Assembly (NCBI GenBank): GCA_010909165.1
Contig: VJWM01000118.1
Coordinates: 620,001-684,000, forward strand
Length of the DNA: 64,000 nucleotides
Reading direction: 5' to 3'
From: Anthoceros angustus
Lineage: Eukaryota > Streptophyta > Anthocerotopsida > Anthocerotales > Anthocerotaceae
The notes beneath the pieces were generated by a model. The model did not search any database, was not told the origin of the DNA, and saw only the letters and a program-made list of their open reading frames with translations. Shown here piece by piece: positions 1 through 10,390 of this stretch. The position numbers and the translations under genes were made by a program. Within the stretch, counting starts at the first letter, position 1. The number at the start of each line of letters is the position of its first letter.

Positions 1-29
1 AGTCATCTAGTGTCAAGGATGACACTATT

Positions 30-425
30 TTGAGGGAATGTGGAGCCCTTATGTATATATGTGGGAAGATGAATGGCTTAGAAGTAGAGTTATTGTTGGA
101 CTCTGCTGCCACTCACAATTTTATAACTCCTCGCAAGGCGAAAGAGCTTGGGCTAGAATGGGCTAGTACTTCCGTGCCATATGGAATCAAGCAAGCTAAA
201 GGAACTCTGCTTTTCTTACGTGAATTGCATGGAGTAAAGCTGCAAATAGAAACGTGGGAAGGATACATGAGTTTCACGATTGTAGACATGGATGACCATG
301 ATGTTATCTTGGGTCTAGAGTGGATGAAATCCAATGAAGTGCGTGTAGATGTGAAGTCCCGCACCATTGAGATATTGAAGAATGGAAAGCACAAGGTGGT
401 TTGTGCTAATCTTAGTCAAGCTTGA
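30..425 (+). pseudogene. Gypsy retropepsin (protease) domain
   Basis: The open frame reads LLLDSAATHNF near residues 21-31 and DVILGLEWM near residue 90. These are the catalytic and C-terminal hallmarks of plant Gypsy retropepsins, which process the Gag-Pol precursor. The active-site triplet is normally D-S/T-G; here the glycine is alanine (D24-S-A), which would be expected to impair catalysis. The frame is open at its upstream end, so the listed Met is only the first in view; the protease is part of a polyprotein and has no start of its own. It is followed by a stop at 423-425, in a linker before reverse transcriptase. Confidence 0.75.
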
Positions 426-539
426 GATGTGCTCGATGCAGTTGATTTCAAAAGAGAGCTCAAGCGGGACATAAGACAAAGAAGGAGCTTTATCTAGTTA
501 TGCTCCAGGATTAGAGGATGGTCTTGAGGAAGAATCCTC

Positions 540-1215
540 AGAACAGAAAGACATCCCGAAGGAATTACAAGTTGTCTTGGATGATTTTAAGGATTTGATG
601 CATGATGAATTGCCACCTTTACCGTCTCATAGAGTAGTAGATCATGAGATTGAATTGAGGCTGTGGAGTACGCCTCGTCGAGAGCACCATATAGATTGTC
701 GCAGGATGAGCTGCAGAACTCAAGCGACAACTATCCAACCGGCAAAGGGATATATCGAGTCTCTAAGTCTCCTTTGGTGCGCGGTATTGTTTACGCAAGA
801 AGAATGGAGGACTAAGGATGTGTTTAGATTACGAGCTCGAATCAAATTACGAAGAATGCATATCCTTTGCCAAGAATGGATGATATGTTTGATAGTTGAA
901 GGGTGCCAAGTATTTCACCAAGCTAGATCGATGGCGGGTACTATCGGATCGAATCGCAGAGGGACATGAGTACAAAAGCGACTTAGGACCGTATGGGGCT
1001 TTTGAATTTTGGTCATGCCATTTGGACTTACTAATGCACTGCCACATTTCAAACACTTATGAATACTATATTCATAGATCCGTGGACAAGTGTGTTGTAA
1101 TCTATCTGGATGACATTTTGATCTTTAGCCATACCTTGGAGGAACATCGAACACTTAAGAGAAGTGTTACAGCTAAGAGAGAATTCTTTGTTCTTGGCAA
1201 TTAAGAAGTGTGACT
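540..1215 (+). pseudogene. Gypsy reverse transcriptase, frame-broken
   Basis: Reverse transcriptase pieces lie in several frames. The N-terminal segment has the LPPLPSHRVVDHEIEL linker typical of the start of Gypsy RT (577 onward). KYFTKLD, containing the first catalytic aspartate, lies at about 908-928. The catalytic YLDDILIFS motif begins at 1103. The fingers/palm sequence between them is scrambled by indels. The enzyme would copy element RNA into cDNA inside virus-like particles. Both aspartate motifs are present, but no single frame spans the domain. Confidence 0.8.
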
Positions 1216-1477
1216 TGTCAAGACAGAGGTAGCTTTCTTAGGCTTTATTGTCTCTGATGGCATTAATGGTGAGGGCCATTCAAGATTGGCAACCTCCTAG
1301 GAACATTCATGAGGTTCGCTTTATGGGTTTGGCTTACGTATGGAGATTTGTACATATGTTTGCTAAGATAGCAGCCCCATAACGACCTCTTAAAGATGAC
1401 GAAAGCTTGGAAGTGGGATCTTTGAATGTCAAGATTGAATACTTGAAGATGAAATTGAGTACAACTCGGTTTTAGGA

Positions 1478-1954
1478 ATGTATGATCCCAAGAAGGATGT
1501 GGAAGTGTCTGATGCCTCGGGCGTGGCCATAGGTGGAGTGTTGATGCAAGACCATAAGCCGATAGCTTTTGAGTCAAGGAAATTGCATCCTTATGAGTTG
1601 AAGTATACCACCTATGAGAAGGAAATGACTACTGTCATTCATTGTTTGAAGGTATCGAGACACTATCTCTTGGGCAGATCTTTTGTGCTCTATACTGATA
1701 CTATTAGCACAACATACTTCTCTAACCAATTGAAATTGAATGCAAGACTAACTAAATGGCAAGATTTCCTAGCTATGTATGATGTGACTCTCAAGTATAA
1801 ACCTGGAAAAGAGAATAAGGTTGCGGATGCGCTGAGTCACAAAAAGAGTCAGGAAGTAAAGGCAATGACAATGCTGGTTGAACCTATGGACACTCACAAA
1901 CAGATCAAGGAAGCATATCTGCAGGATCCGGATGTTCGTGGATTAATGGAATAG
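1478..1954 (+). pseudogene. Gypsy RNase H domain
   Basis: This is the longest intact stretch of the element (158 codons). It begins with VSDASGVAIGGVLMQ, continues through YEKEMTTVIHCLKVSRHYLLG and LYTDTIST, and ends with GKENKVADALS. These are the successive acidic motifs of the RNase H fold in Ty3/Gypsy polymerases, which degrade the RNA of RNA:DNA hybrids. The first aspartate (SDAS), the glutamate (YEKE) and the third aspartate (YTD) are all retained. It lies about 360 bp after the YLDD motif, the normal spacing. The frame ends before the integrase zinc-binding region. Confidence 0.85.
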
Positions 1955-2009
1955 AGCGAGAAGGAAGCAAGTTCAAATTGAGGATGGTTTGTTGATATAC
2001 AAGCAGAGA

Positions 2010-2990
2010 GGAGGATTGTGATCCCAAATTCTTGAGTTGAAGAGCAAATTGCTTCTTGAATGTCATGATGTGCCAAGTGTCACCGTGGAATTGACCCCAC
2101 TTATGAGAAGCTAAGGTTTTATCGGCCGGAATGTATCAGATACGATGGATTATGTCAAGGCATGTGTTGTTTGTCGAAGATAAGGTGGAGCAAGCTAAAC
2201 CAAGAGGTTTGCTACATCTACCTATTCCAAGTGGACCTTGGAAGAGTATCTCTATGGATTTTATCATGCCTTTGCCACCCGAATGGTTGTACAGCTATCA
2301 TGACGGTGGATAGATTCACCAAACAAGCACATTTCATCCCTACAAAGAAGCGGTGGCGAGGTAGCCACTTGTTTAAGAAGTATATATACAAGTACCATGG
2401 CTTACCTATGCATTGTGAGTGAGGATCCAAGGTTCACGGAGAATTTTGGCAGCATTTGATGAAATGCTTGAATGTGGAATTATGTATGAGCACTTTCCAT
2501 CCGGATCGATGGCTCAACGAGCGAGTCAACCGAATCCAAGAAGAATACTTAAGGCATTATGCAGTTGATCGAGGATTGGGTGATCATCTAGACGATGCAA
2601 AATTTTGTTATAACAACACCGCATACTCTCTGGATGTAGTCCTTTTGAGATGGGAGGAAATTCGACCGGACGTGGTATCCATGCTAAATGCTGAAGTTTT
2701 CGATACTACCACTAGAGATCCACGATTCATTGAGCTTGAAGGCTAGGCATGAGATTGCCAAAGGAATTTTAGCCAAGGCTCAAGCACGTCGGAAGAAATA
2801 TCTTTGATAGGCACGGAGAAAGCTGTCTTCAACGTTGGGGATAAAGTATTGGTAAAATTGAAGCATTTCCCATTACCTTAAGGATTAACTCTTAAGTTAA
2901 GGCCAAGATATGGTGGTCCATTTGTAGTCTTGAAGCGCATTGGAGAAGTGGCTTACAAGTTATAGCTGCCTGAATGGATTTTTGCACACA
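2010..2990 (+). pseudogene. Gypsy integrase, frame-broken
   Basis: Integrase segments are recognisable across frames. An LLECHD segment and YVKACVVCRR (near 2143-2175) belong to the N-terminal zinc domain. WKSISMDFIMPLP (2250-2280) contains the first catalytic Asp, and VDRFTKQAHFIPT follows (2305-2345). STFHPDRWLNERVNR (2490-2535) is the degraded Q-T/D-G-Q-x-E region. FNVGDKVLVKL and SLLKPF (2830-3020) are the C-terminal GKLSPR-like tail typical of chromoviruses. Several stops and indels interrupt the domain. The enzyme would insert element cDNA into host chromatin. Confidence 0.75.
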
Positions 2991-3079
2991 ATGTGTGTCA
3001 TGTATCACTATTGAAACCATTTGTGCGAGCAACATGGACAAGAAGAAAATGACAGTGTTCTCGCAAAGATAATCAAGGA

Positions 3080-3298
3080 ATGGAAATTGAGGAATTCCTT
3101 GCGAGTAGCGTGCCTACAAAACGTGGAATCGTACCATATATGGTAAAGTTGCGTGGCATCTCAGATCCAGTTTGGGCAACGTTAGAGGATATTCGAGAAA
3201 GGATCTGGATGATCTCTCGTCGTTGGCTATCACGAGGATGTGATTCTTTTCGATGGGGAGAAAGTAAGCCTTGCATGAGAAGCATGCAACGGATCTAG
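3080..3298 (+). pseudogene. Chromodomain at C-terminus of Gypsy integrase
   Basis: The frame reads EIEEFLASSVPTKRG, then YMVKLRGISDPVWATLEDIRER. This matches the chromodomain pattern in which a Y-x-V-K-W-x-G core is followed by an acidic T-W-E-like helix; here W is L and TWE appears as WATLED. In plant chromoviruses this domain targets integration to modified histones. Two of the usual aromatic-cage positions appear altered, so binding may be lost. It ends just before the LTR-like tract. I am fairly sure of the family but not of the exact subfamily. Confidence 0.6.
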
Positions 3299-3394
3299 TT
3301 AGTAAGTTGTAAGTAGTGGTGGTAAGACTTAGCTTAGGGCTTAAGGAAGAAAGTCCGCTTTTAGCGATTACTTTGGAAATGATGTAAGCCTCCC

Positions 3395-3403
3395 TATAAA
3401 AGG
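3395..3403 (+). promoter_or_regulatory. TATA box in LTR
   Basis: The sequence tataaaagg lies about 35 bp upstream of the tandem repeat block in the LTR-like tract, where a retrotransposon RNA polymerase II promoter is expected. Confidence 0.45.
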
Positions 3404-3434
3404 AGATGAGGCTAGCCCTAGAGAAGCATCTTAT

Positions 3435-3602
3435 GATCCTAGCATGGGGAGCTACACTCTTGAGGATAGGACTTTGGTGCCTAGAGGCCTTGGGAGCCTA
3501 GAGTATGAGCATGTGTACAAGGATCCTAGCACTTGGGAGCTATACTCTTGTGATGATAGGACTTTGGTGCCTAGAGGCCTTGAGAGCCTAGAGTGTGAGC
3601 GT
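3435..3602 (+). repeat. 87-bp tandem repeat, about 2 copies
   Basis: The unit begins gatcctagca at 3435 and again at 3522. Both copies carry aggactttggtgcctagagg. It lies within the LTR downstream of the TATA box, so it would be transcribed in the 5' leader. Confidence 0.85.
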
Positions 3603-3860
3603 GCTAGAGGAGAGCTGTTGAGGAGGAGATCGAGGGGAGAGAGCTAAGCTCCTAACTTAGGCAAAAATGGGGAGCTCTCTCTGATCTCTCATATATTCTT
3701 GTTGACTCTTGCTAGAATAAATAGCAGTGCCAGACGTACTGACTGCGAGTCGTCTCGTGGAAGGACGGCGGGCTACTGGAGGCCTAGTGCTAGTGTTTGG
3801 TGATGTTTTTGTCGCTAACTGCGTGACTGCCCCACCTCGCTGAAATGGGGGTGTTACTGA

Positions 3861-4800
3861 CTAGGAGGATACAACCCTATTGAAGTTGCGCAGGTAATGT
3901 CCTCCAGATGGATTTTTCATAGGCTTCTTGTTTTCCGTTTCTCCGTTTCTTATATTCTGATGGCTTCATGTATAGCAAGCAGCTGAACTTGCAAAGTGCA
4001 TCAAGGAGTTGAAGAAGGAAGGTAGAGACCAGGAACGATAGCTCCAGGAGTCACCACTTAAATGCACTTCTGGTGGTTTCACAGTGGTGAAATGAGCTGC
4101 TGGAATACTGCACAGCCGGTTGGGAACTCCACCACGGTCATAGAGTGGTAGTGTCGACGTCTTTGTTTGATGTTTCGCAGTGTGATGCACTGCATCAGGC
4201 GTTGGAGTCACTCGCGCTCATACTTGCCATGGTTTTTGTCGCGTTCATTCCTTTGGGGAGCTCTTATGACACCACATAGGTATCTCCATAAATCCTTCGA
4301 GAGATGCTCCTTGCTGGCTCATCCTGTTTGATGTTCTCTTCCTCACAAAAAGTCACTGCATTTTGGCTTCAAGCTACATGCGTCATGAGAATTCTGGAGG
4401 GGAGTCCTAAAGTTGGGCAGACCCGCTTGGCCATATTTGCAAGGACGAATTTGCAAGGCTTGCAACACCAAATAGTTAAGCCACTCCACTTCCCTTCTTT
4501 CTGTAGGGTCGTCTGCTGATTAATCCTGCCAGTAGCCTGGTACAGGTCTTACAAAACATACAGAACTGATGTGCAACGTTCATTCCACAAGACCAGACTC
4601 AACTACTTTGGGCGTCAAGTAAGGGCATCCTTCGCTAATTCTCCCCCGGCCATGTAAGCACTCTCCAGATTGAACTCCTCAAACGGTCGTGACAGAAGAC
4701 AACAAAATTAACAACTTGGTTGCCAAAAATCACTCTTTAAACTGGCAGTCAGCATCCTGAAGGCGATCCTCCAAGGAACAGTCAGCGAAGCAGGTGTTAC
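3861..4800. other. Intergenic stretch with one weak terminal-exon candidate
   Basis: I see no clear gene. A pyrimidine-rich run ending in cag at 3980-3982 precedes a short open frame (ELAKCIKELKKEGRDQER, stop at 4039-4041) that could be the last, lysine-rich exon of a gene cut off by the Gypsy element. This is weak. The rest shows no domain or repeat I recognise. Confidence 0.3.
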
Positions 4801-5114
4801 AAATCAGCTTCAACAGTAAACTGCATAATGTCTGGAAGCTCCTTTCAGCTTTCCAGCCTTCCCAAGTCTGTCAATCATATGCAAGTATAGGTCACGACGT
4901 CTGGGGATATGCCCTGCTCCTCCATCATGGATAACAGCAGGCAAGCCTTGTGAGAATCTGCTGATCTGAGCAGAAGTGGGAGAATTGTGTTGTTGGTTAC
5001 AACATCCGGCGAGATTCCCTTGGCTTTCATGTCTTCAAACATGAAGAAAACATGCAGGGCTTCATTTAGCTTGACGAAACCAGCTATCAAAGACCACAAA
5101 GGACAGCATCGCAA
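4800..5114 (-). pseudogene. PPR repeat fragment, frameshifted
   Basis: The minus strand encodes about two PPR helix pairs: MKAKGISPDVVTNNTIL and MMEEQGISPDVVTYTC. These match the 35-residue PPR consensus (G-x-x-P-D-x-V-T-Y at the repeat end). Immediately after YTC an extra base breaks the frame. The next frame continues MIDRLGKAG, the usual start of the following PPR unit. PPR proteins bind organelle RNA. This piece has no start, transit peptide or C-terminal domain, so it is a relic. Confidence 0.65.
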
Positions 5115-5614
5115 GTGGCTGGATCCAGTTCGAAGCCAGTTCGTATCATGTCCAAGAGAAGGTAAAAGCAGTTTCTTGGCGTCGAGATATCCTACCAGCC
5201 TAAGTATTGCATCCCCAAGAAAATGCTGAACACAAGGAAAGTTTGTTTTGTATCTAAATGTTAACTCAAATCACAGTCTGCAGTCTGCAGTCAAGCACAA
5301 TGTTTTATTGAACAACTTTGGATATCACGGATGTGATTGTGAGGACACATTTTTGTTGTGTATTTTGATAGCATCTGAATTCAGGGAATCCAGCTTGTGC
5401 TTGCGATTCCAAGACCTGCATTATATTCTGGGTTCGATAGTATCCAGTCATCCAAGAGAGCAGACGATCTGTTAAAGCAATTCCACAAAGATGAGCTGGC
5501 CTACAAAAAAAGCCTAGCACAAGGAAAAGTGGCTGCGCTCTCGACAGCAAGGCATCAAGAAAGAAGGTGGAAATACCCTATGAGTCCGATGGTTAGCGAC
5601 CACCTATGTATAGG

Positions 5615-6045
5615 TGTCCACTTCAGTAGGAAGCCACCATGGGAAAATGCATGAAGGGAGCACTATGTATGGGAGTCAACTTGAGTAGGAAGCGACCATG
5701 GGAAAAGGCCACTTCAGTAGTAACCCACCGTGGGAAAATATTTTGAAGCGACCACTACGTAGGAGGCCAGCATGGGAGAAGGCCACTTCTGAAGGAAGCC
5801 ACCATGGCAGAAGGCCACTTCTGGAGGAAGCCACCTGGGAAAATGTATGAAGCGATCACGCACGTATGAAGCCAACAATGGAAGCCATCAATGCGAAATC
5901 CTGAAAAGAAAAAGCAGTATTAACAGCCGATTACAGTATGGCACAATACCGGAGAATAATATGTCTGAGCCCAGATTCGAATTGTGGAGACTTGTACATA
6001 GCTTGTGGGACCAGAACAATTACCCACTAGGTGCACCGTCCAGCC
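5615..6045 (-). repeat. tRNA-Val-headed SINE-like repeat, reverse orientation
   Basis: Read on the minus strand, it starts with a tRNA-like head (6045 to 5962). The body then carries repeated aggaagccaccatggg-type units (seen on the plus strand at 5615-5860). The same body, in the other orientation, follows the tRNA-like head at 17693 and recurs at 25120-25300. Shared head and body at three dispersed places supports a tRNA-derived SINE. The head has about 10 extra nt relative to tRNA-Val and a recognisable B box (attcgaatc). Confidence 0.5.
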
Positions 6046-6260
6046 TGCCATATTGTACATCGTGTTATAACCCATCAGTTTCAAAGTGTTGAATAGTAAA
6101 CGCTGTAACAAGGTCCCCTACATGTGCTCCACGGTTTTGGACCGTTTCTCAAGTCTTTGCTGACGAGGGCGCAGCTACTTTTCCTCGTGCTAGGCTCTTT
6201 GTAGTCTAGGACTCCAGCTTATCTTGAAGAGTTGCTTTGGCAGATCGTCTGCTCTCTTGG

Positions 6261-6288
6261 CTGACTGCTGACTGCTGACTGCTGACTG
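6261..6288 (+). repeat. Heptanucleotide repeat ctgactg, 4 copies
   Basis: Four near-perfect tandem copies of a 7-bp unit (ctgactg), an ordinary microsatellite. No coding frame crosses it. Confidence 0.9.
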
Positions 6289-7004
6289 GACACTTATCAA
6301 ACCCATAATATAGTTCGGGTTTTGGAATCCTACGCATAAGCTGAACTCACTGAATTCAGATGCTATCAAAATACGTATGTCAACAAACATGTGTCTTCAC
6401 ATTCAGTTCTGTAACATCCAAACTTGGTCAACGAAACCTTGTGCTTTCCGGAAACAAATGGCGACAATAAGGGTTACTGTAGAGAAAGGGCAGGATGACG
6501 AAGTAGGCGGAGGTGTAGAGTGTAGACACTTCCTCCCCTTCTCCTAAGATATCCTTTCTGCGTATTGGCTCTGGCATCTCATCAACCTTCCATAATCGGC
6601 AGTCTGAAATTTGCCCTTTCTGTTAGATTATGATATGCAGACGGCACTATAGCTCTGGTATCTGATCTCAATCTCACTGATATCGTTTCGTCACTCTTCA
6701 CATAGGAGGTTAGGGCATAGCTCGACTTCGGGAATGTCAGCTGGAATGCAACCTGTAAGAAGCCAGCTTTGAACGATTTCTGTTCGTTCGGCAGACACAC
6801 CAGGGCGGATTCTCCAACACGAGTGACGGGCGACACCAGAAATCCATGTCCGACCACCTGCACCAGACCAGGTTGCACCAAGGTCTGCCGTGGTCAAGTG
6901 GTGGATTCTGCAGAAGCCACTGTTCAATTCACCCCCACCGTCCTGCTGAGTAGCAGATTGATTAGAGTGTGGACGGACGATCTCACGTCTTCCTATAAGC
7001 TGCA
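6289..7004. other. Intergenic, upstream of secreted-protein gene
   Basis: No gene recognised. The 40 bp before the ATG at 7005 includes tcttcctataagctgc, compatible with a short leader. No convincing TATA box was found. Confidence 0.3.
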
Positions 7005-7457
7005 ATGGCTGCGATGAAGGCCGCGGTCACACTCCTGCTGTGCTGTGCTTCAATCCTGCTGCTTTCTGTGCAACATGCGGGAGCCGCAGGATTGAGCCGT
7101 GGTCTTCCAGCGGAAATCCACATCCACGATGTCCCAATCGTGACCAGGGCTCCAGGGCTAACGCTGAACGATCCGGCTGCGGAGCGCGCTTTCTTCGCCA
7201 AAGGATTACACCAAGGTGAAGGAAGAAGATTTCCGCGCGCTGCTGTCCCGGGCAGAGCACGCCAAAAGGGAAGAGAAAAACTCATTACAGCTCGCGCCTT
7301 GGATCATGCCATCATCTGCAACAAGATTGTGAAGGTGGAAACGGAAGCTGTCTTAGGAGCCATCTCTCACGATTCGCCGCCCGAGAAGGAGCACCTGAAA
7401 AAGATCAGAAAAAAAGTTGCCCTTGCCGGCAAGACTCGCAAGAATGCGCAAGCATAG
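7005..7457 (+). CDS. Small secreted protein of unknown function
   Basis: A 150-residue frame starts MAAMKAAVTLLLCCASILLLSV, a clear cleavable signal peptide with a cleavage site near AGAAG (about residue 27), so the product should enter the secretory pathway. The mature part has no domain I recognise; residues 100-150 are Lys/Glu-rich. An alternative frame from about 7205 reads DYTKVKEEDFRALLSRAEH and then continues Lys/Glu-rich. This looks more protein-like than the listed frame and suggests one surplus g near 7202. Composition is GC-richer than the AT-rich flank. The gene could be a precursor of a peptide or the first exon of a longer secreted protein. Confidence 0.5.
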   Translation: MAAMKAAVTLLLCCASILLLSVQHAGAAGLSRGLPAEIHIHDVPIVTRAPGLTLNDPAAERAFFAKGLHQGEGRRFPRAAVPGRARQKGREKLITARALDHAIICNKIVKVETEAVLGAISHDSPPEKEHLKKIRKKVALAGKTRKNAQA

Positions 7458-8037
7458 GAGGTGCGGTCTCTGGTTCTCCATCCGGTACCTATTAGGATTT
7501 CCATAATGAAAATAAACCTGGTGAATATGAGCGTGTTTTCTCAGTTTTGTGAAAACCTGGTGTTTGATTTCAAAGATGGTATTTTATCCACACATTAGTT
7601 GTAACAAGGGATGGATGATCTTTTATCTTATATTTTGAACCGATCATGAAGGTCTTTTAGAAGAATTATATAATAATAGAATGAAAGGTAAAGATTATAA
7701 CTTAATATTCTACTTAGGAATTTCTAGTCTAGTCAAGTCAAATCAATATAAAACGTGTCTAGGAAATAGATTTTGGGGTCCTAGAAGCTATGTTGAATTA
7801 GAATGGAAAATAGAGGTCACAATATAATAGTCTAGTTGGAAACTTTTAGAGAAGTATCTAGGTAACCCAGTACTAAGTAGATATTCTATAACCTACTTAT
7901 ATTATTCTTTTAACATATTTTTACAAATTATGAAAGAGAAATTTTAAATATTTTTAAGTCCTCTAGATTCATGTATGTCTAAATAATTGGTATGTGCTCA
8001 AAAAAACAAGTTGTTTCCAAGATTTGAAGACCACCTA
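7458..8037. other. AT-rich intergenic stretch
   Basis: Very AT-rich sequence with no open frame, repeat or RNA I can support. It is the 3' side of both flanking convergent genes. Confidence 0.6.
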
Positions 8038-8502
8038 TTAACTTGGAGTAGCAAACATGTACTCTAGGTAACAATTTTTCAAACGGATGAATGCTGTACC
8101 CGACCCTGGACATAATTCATCCAGTAGGCTGATCATCACATTCAAAAGACATTTCTTACATTGTTGTTCAGACTCCATCATTGAAGCTTGTGGATAACAA
8201 TCTACTACACCTGAAAATATATTTCCTTGCATCAAGTATTTGGGATCATATGTGTAAGGGAGATCATTAGGAAAGTAGAGAATTGCATTGTCGATCATAT
8301 CACTAACCATACTATGTAGAAAGATATTTTCATCCACATTTTTAGTAACTTTTGGTCCACAATTTAGTCCATTTACTTCAGAAGCAACTTCAGAAGCAAA
8401 TACGAGTACACGTTTAGGAGGAAATTTTACAATGTTTGGGCATGAGTTGATGAGTATACAAAATATTATCAACAGTAATTGTATATTTTTTAAATAACCC
8501 AT
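8038..8502 (-). CDS. Ginkbilobin-like (Gnk2/DUF26) secreted protein 1
   Basis: Encodes about 154 residues with one Gnk2-homologous (stress-antifungal) domain. Gnk2 domains in seed and fern secreted proteins bind mannose or act extracellularly, and some are antifungal. The start at 8502 is preferred over the upstream in-frame Met because MGYLKNIQLLLIIFCIL is a signal peptide and aligns with the starts of the two paralogues downstream. The mature domain reads NCGPK, DNAILYFPNDLPYTY, CYPQ, QQCKKCL, LCPGSG and CYLEYMF, giving the six cysteines of ginkbilobin. The C-x2-C pair is kept, while the spacing before it is longer than in the CRK consensus. There is a single domain and no kinase. It is the most diverged of a three-gene minus-strand array. 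Confidence 0.8.
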   Translation of the reverse strand: MGYLKNIQLLLIIFCILINSCPNIVKFPPKRVLVFASEVASEVNGLNCGPKVTKNVDENIFLHSMVSDMIDNAILYFPNDLPYTYDPKYLMQGNIFSGVVDCYPQASMMESEQQCKKCLLNVMISLLDELCPGSGTAFIRLKNCYLEYMFATPS

Positions 8503-8562
8503 TATTATGTTAGTCGACTTTTCAAGAATAAACGTAGGTAGTCTATCTCCAAGAACCATCAT

Positions 8563-9223
8563 GAAATTAAAAAAAAATCAAAATAGATAAATTATATGCG
8601 ACTTTTTAGAATGAGTCAGAGATAAGTCCAATATAGAGAAGAATCCCGCCTAGGACGGATCAGCGACATCACCCTTCATTACTATGCTAGGCTCACATCT
8701 ATTAGTTTATTGATTTTCCAATATATTGTTGTTTCCAAAGCAACTTAGAATCTACATTATAGAATGCTTCACTTTTGAATCTATTCCCTATTTTTCTTGG
8801 TAAGATCCCTTCATCAAACTTTATAAGCTATGAGCATCTCCAATTCGTCATAAGGTCATATAACACAATTTATAAAGGCAATAATTTTATTCTCCACTTA
8901 TTTCATCCCGCATATATGATCCTCAATTTCTCAAAGACCAAGTTAAAATAACAGTGTCATCCAAGCTTTTTATGAGCCCAAGAGCAAATTCTTAGGTCCA
9001 TAATAACAGTTCCTACACTTTTCACACCATGGTTATTCCATCTCTAACTTAAATGTGCCCTTGAATTTCTATGAGCATCTTCGAATCAAACATATTTTTT
9101 AATGTAACCTTACTCTCAATTATTTAAATCTCTAAGAGCTTTAGCACATGGTATATTATGTCTTATTAGGGAAATCAACTTGGAGATCAAAAGCTTTGTT
9201 TCTCTAGTATGCTATCACCGATT
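8563..9223. other. Intergenic, AT-rich
   Basis: Probable promoter side of the minus-strand Gnk2 gene. No frame or RNA was recognised. An A/T-rich run lies at 8563-8595. Confidence 0.5.
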
Positions 9224-9836
9224 CTTACAAACTGCCAGTTCACCACCCGAGCTTGCATCCATTCAATTTCATAGTTTAGTTGAATGAACAATGTGCCAAC
9301 TGGACACTCCAAGTTGGACGGTCTAGTTTCAAGATTGAACTAAACTTTAAGGTGAATGTGACTCCCATATTGTGATTCCACAGATAGGCCATTGCAATGA
9401 ACTAAATTAAAATTACCCTGAGGCTACTTGCTTGAGATCCCGCAATGAATTGGCTAGGGTTGCTAGGTCCTCCTCAAGGTGGCTAAGATTCAACACCGAT
9501 CAAGGAGCCGTAGAGCTCGTCTACCATGAGCCCTCTCATAATAGACTTGAGATGGCTAGAGTGGTTTGCTCTCCTCACAAGATGGGCCTAACCAAACTAG
9601 GAATGCTGCCTTTTGGAACAGTTTGTAAGGGCGCTAGAATATAAAATATGTGAAAATTATAGTATTTCAATCTCATCTACCTATTGGGGTTGTTTTACCC
9701 AGGTTTAGAAACTAACTGATATCCAATCATGACATGTTGATGTCAAAAAATTGACCACCATACTAGATCCGGTTTGCTCCAATTCTGTGCCAAACCAAAT
9801 TAAGTGAACTGCCCTTTGGGAGTGGCAGTTTGTAAG
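9224..9836. mobile_element. Candidate non-autonomous TIR element (MITE-like)
   Basis: A perfect 13-bp terminal inverted repeat, cttacaaactgcc at 9224-9236 and ggcagtttgtaag at 9824-9836, bounds about 613 bp of non-coding DNA. A second copy of the right end (cagtttgtaagggc plus following AT-rich sequence) occurs at about 9620-9665, suggesting nested or duplicated ends. No clear target-site duplication is visible, so the element is tentative. Confidence 0.4.
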
Positions 9837-10390
9837 GGCCCTATAAAGATTATAAAAAAAATATTATAGTTGTTCTCTCAAAAATTAGATTACAATGCCA
9901 ATGGTATTTGCCATAACCAGCTTATGCAAAAGTAGTCTATGTCATTATTAGGGATGTTCAAGAGTTGTAGATCCTTCTTTTACCATTCTCCAACTTGGCA
10001 TCCTTGTTTGGGCCTACCTATCACCGGTGCTGAAGAAGCCGCTAGTCCTGCGCACGTAGCCGTCCTATAAACTTGGATAAGGTGGTTTGGCAATTAATGT
10101 GATCATGAAGAAAATTATTTTGGAAAAATCATAATATGATCATTTATTTTATGTAGGCACATGGAAACAAAGTGTTTGCGTATTTTGATATATTAAAAAA
10201 AATTCTTATTGTCCAACTTTAGATGCACATACCAAAGAACGTCCCCCTCCTGCTCGGAATTGTACATCTAAATCCATGAGTTTGATCATTCTGGTTGAAA
10301 GATGAAAGACTGTGGAAATTGAAACATAATATGTACGCCTTAGTCGGGACAGGAACATTGCATATTTTTGGGGAAAAGATATACAAATTA
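9837..10390. other. AT-rich intergenic stretch
   Basis: No gene or repeat I can support. It is the 3' flank of the second Gnk2 gene. Confidence 0.5.

Larger units (their letters stand above)
1..3860 (+). mobile_element. Ty3/Gypsy chromovirus-like LTR retrotransposon, 5' end outside window
   Basis: Fragments of a Gypsy polyprotein occur in canonical order on the plus strand: aspartic protease, reverse transcriptase, RNase H, integrase and a C-terminal chromodomain, followed by an LTR-like tract with a TATA box. PR-RT-RH-INT order is diagnostic of Ty3/Gypsy, and the chromodomain after integrase places it among chromoviruses. The gag and 5' LTR are not in the window. Frames change many times (at least ten breaks), so this copy cannot make a polyprotein as written. 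The right boundary is approximate because the second LTR needed to define it is absent. Confidence 0.9.
3299..3860 (+). repeat. Probable 3' LTR of the Gypsy element
   Basis: Non-coding tract directly after the pol stop. It holds a TATA box (tataaaagg at 3395-3403), an 87-bp tandem repeat and AT-rich possible polyadenylation sequence (aataaat near 3716). These are LTR promoter and terminator features. Without the 5' LTR the exact ends cannot be set. Confidence 0.5.
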
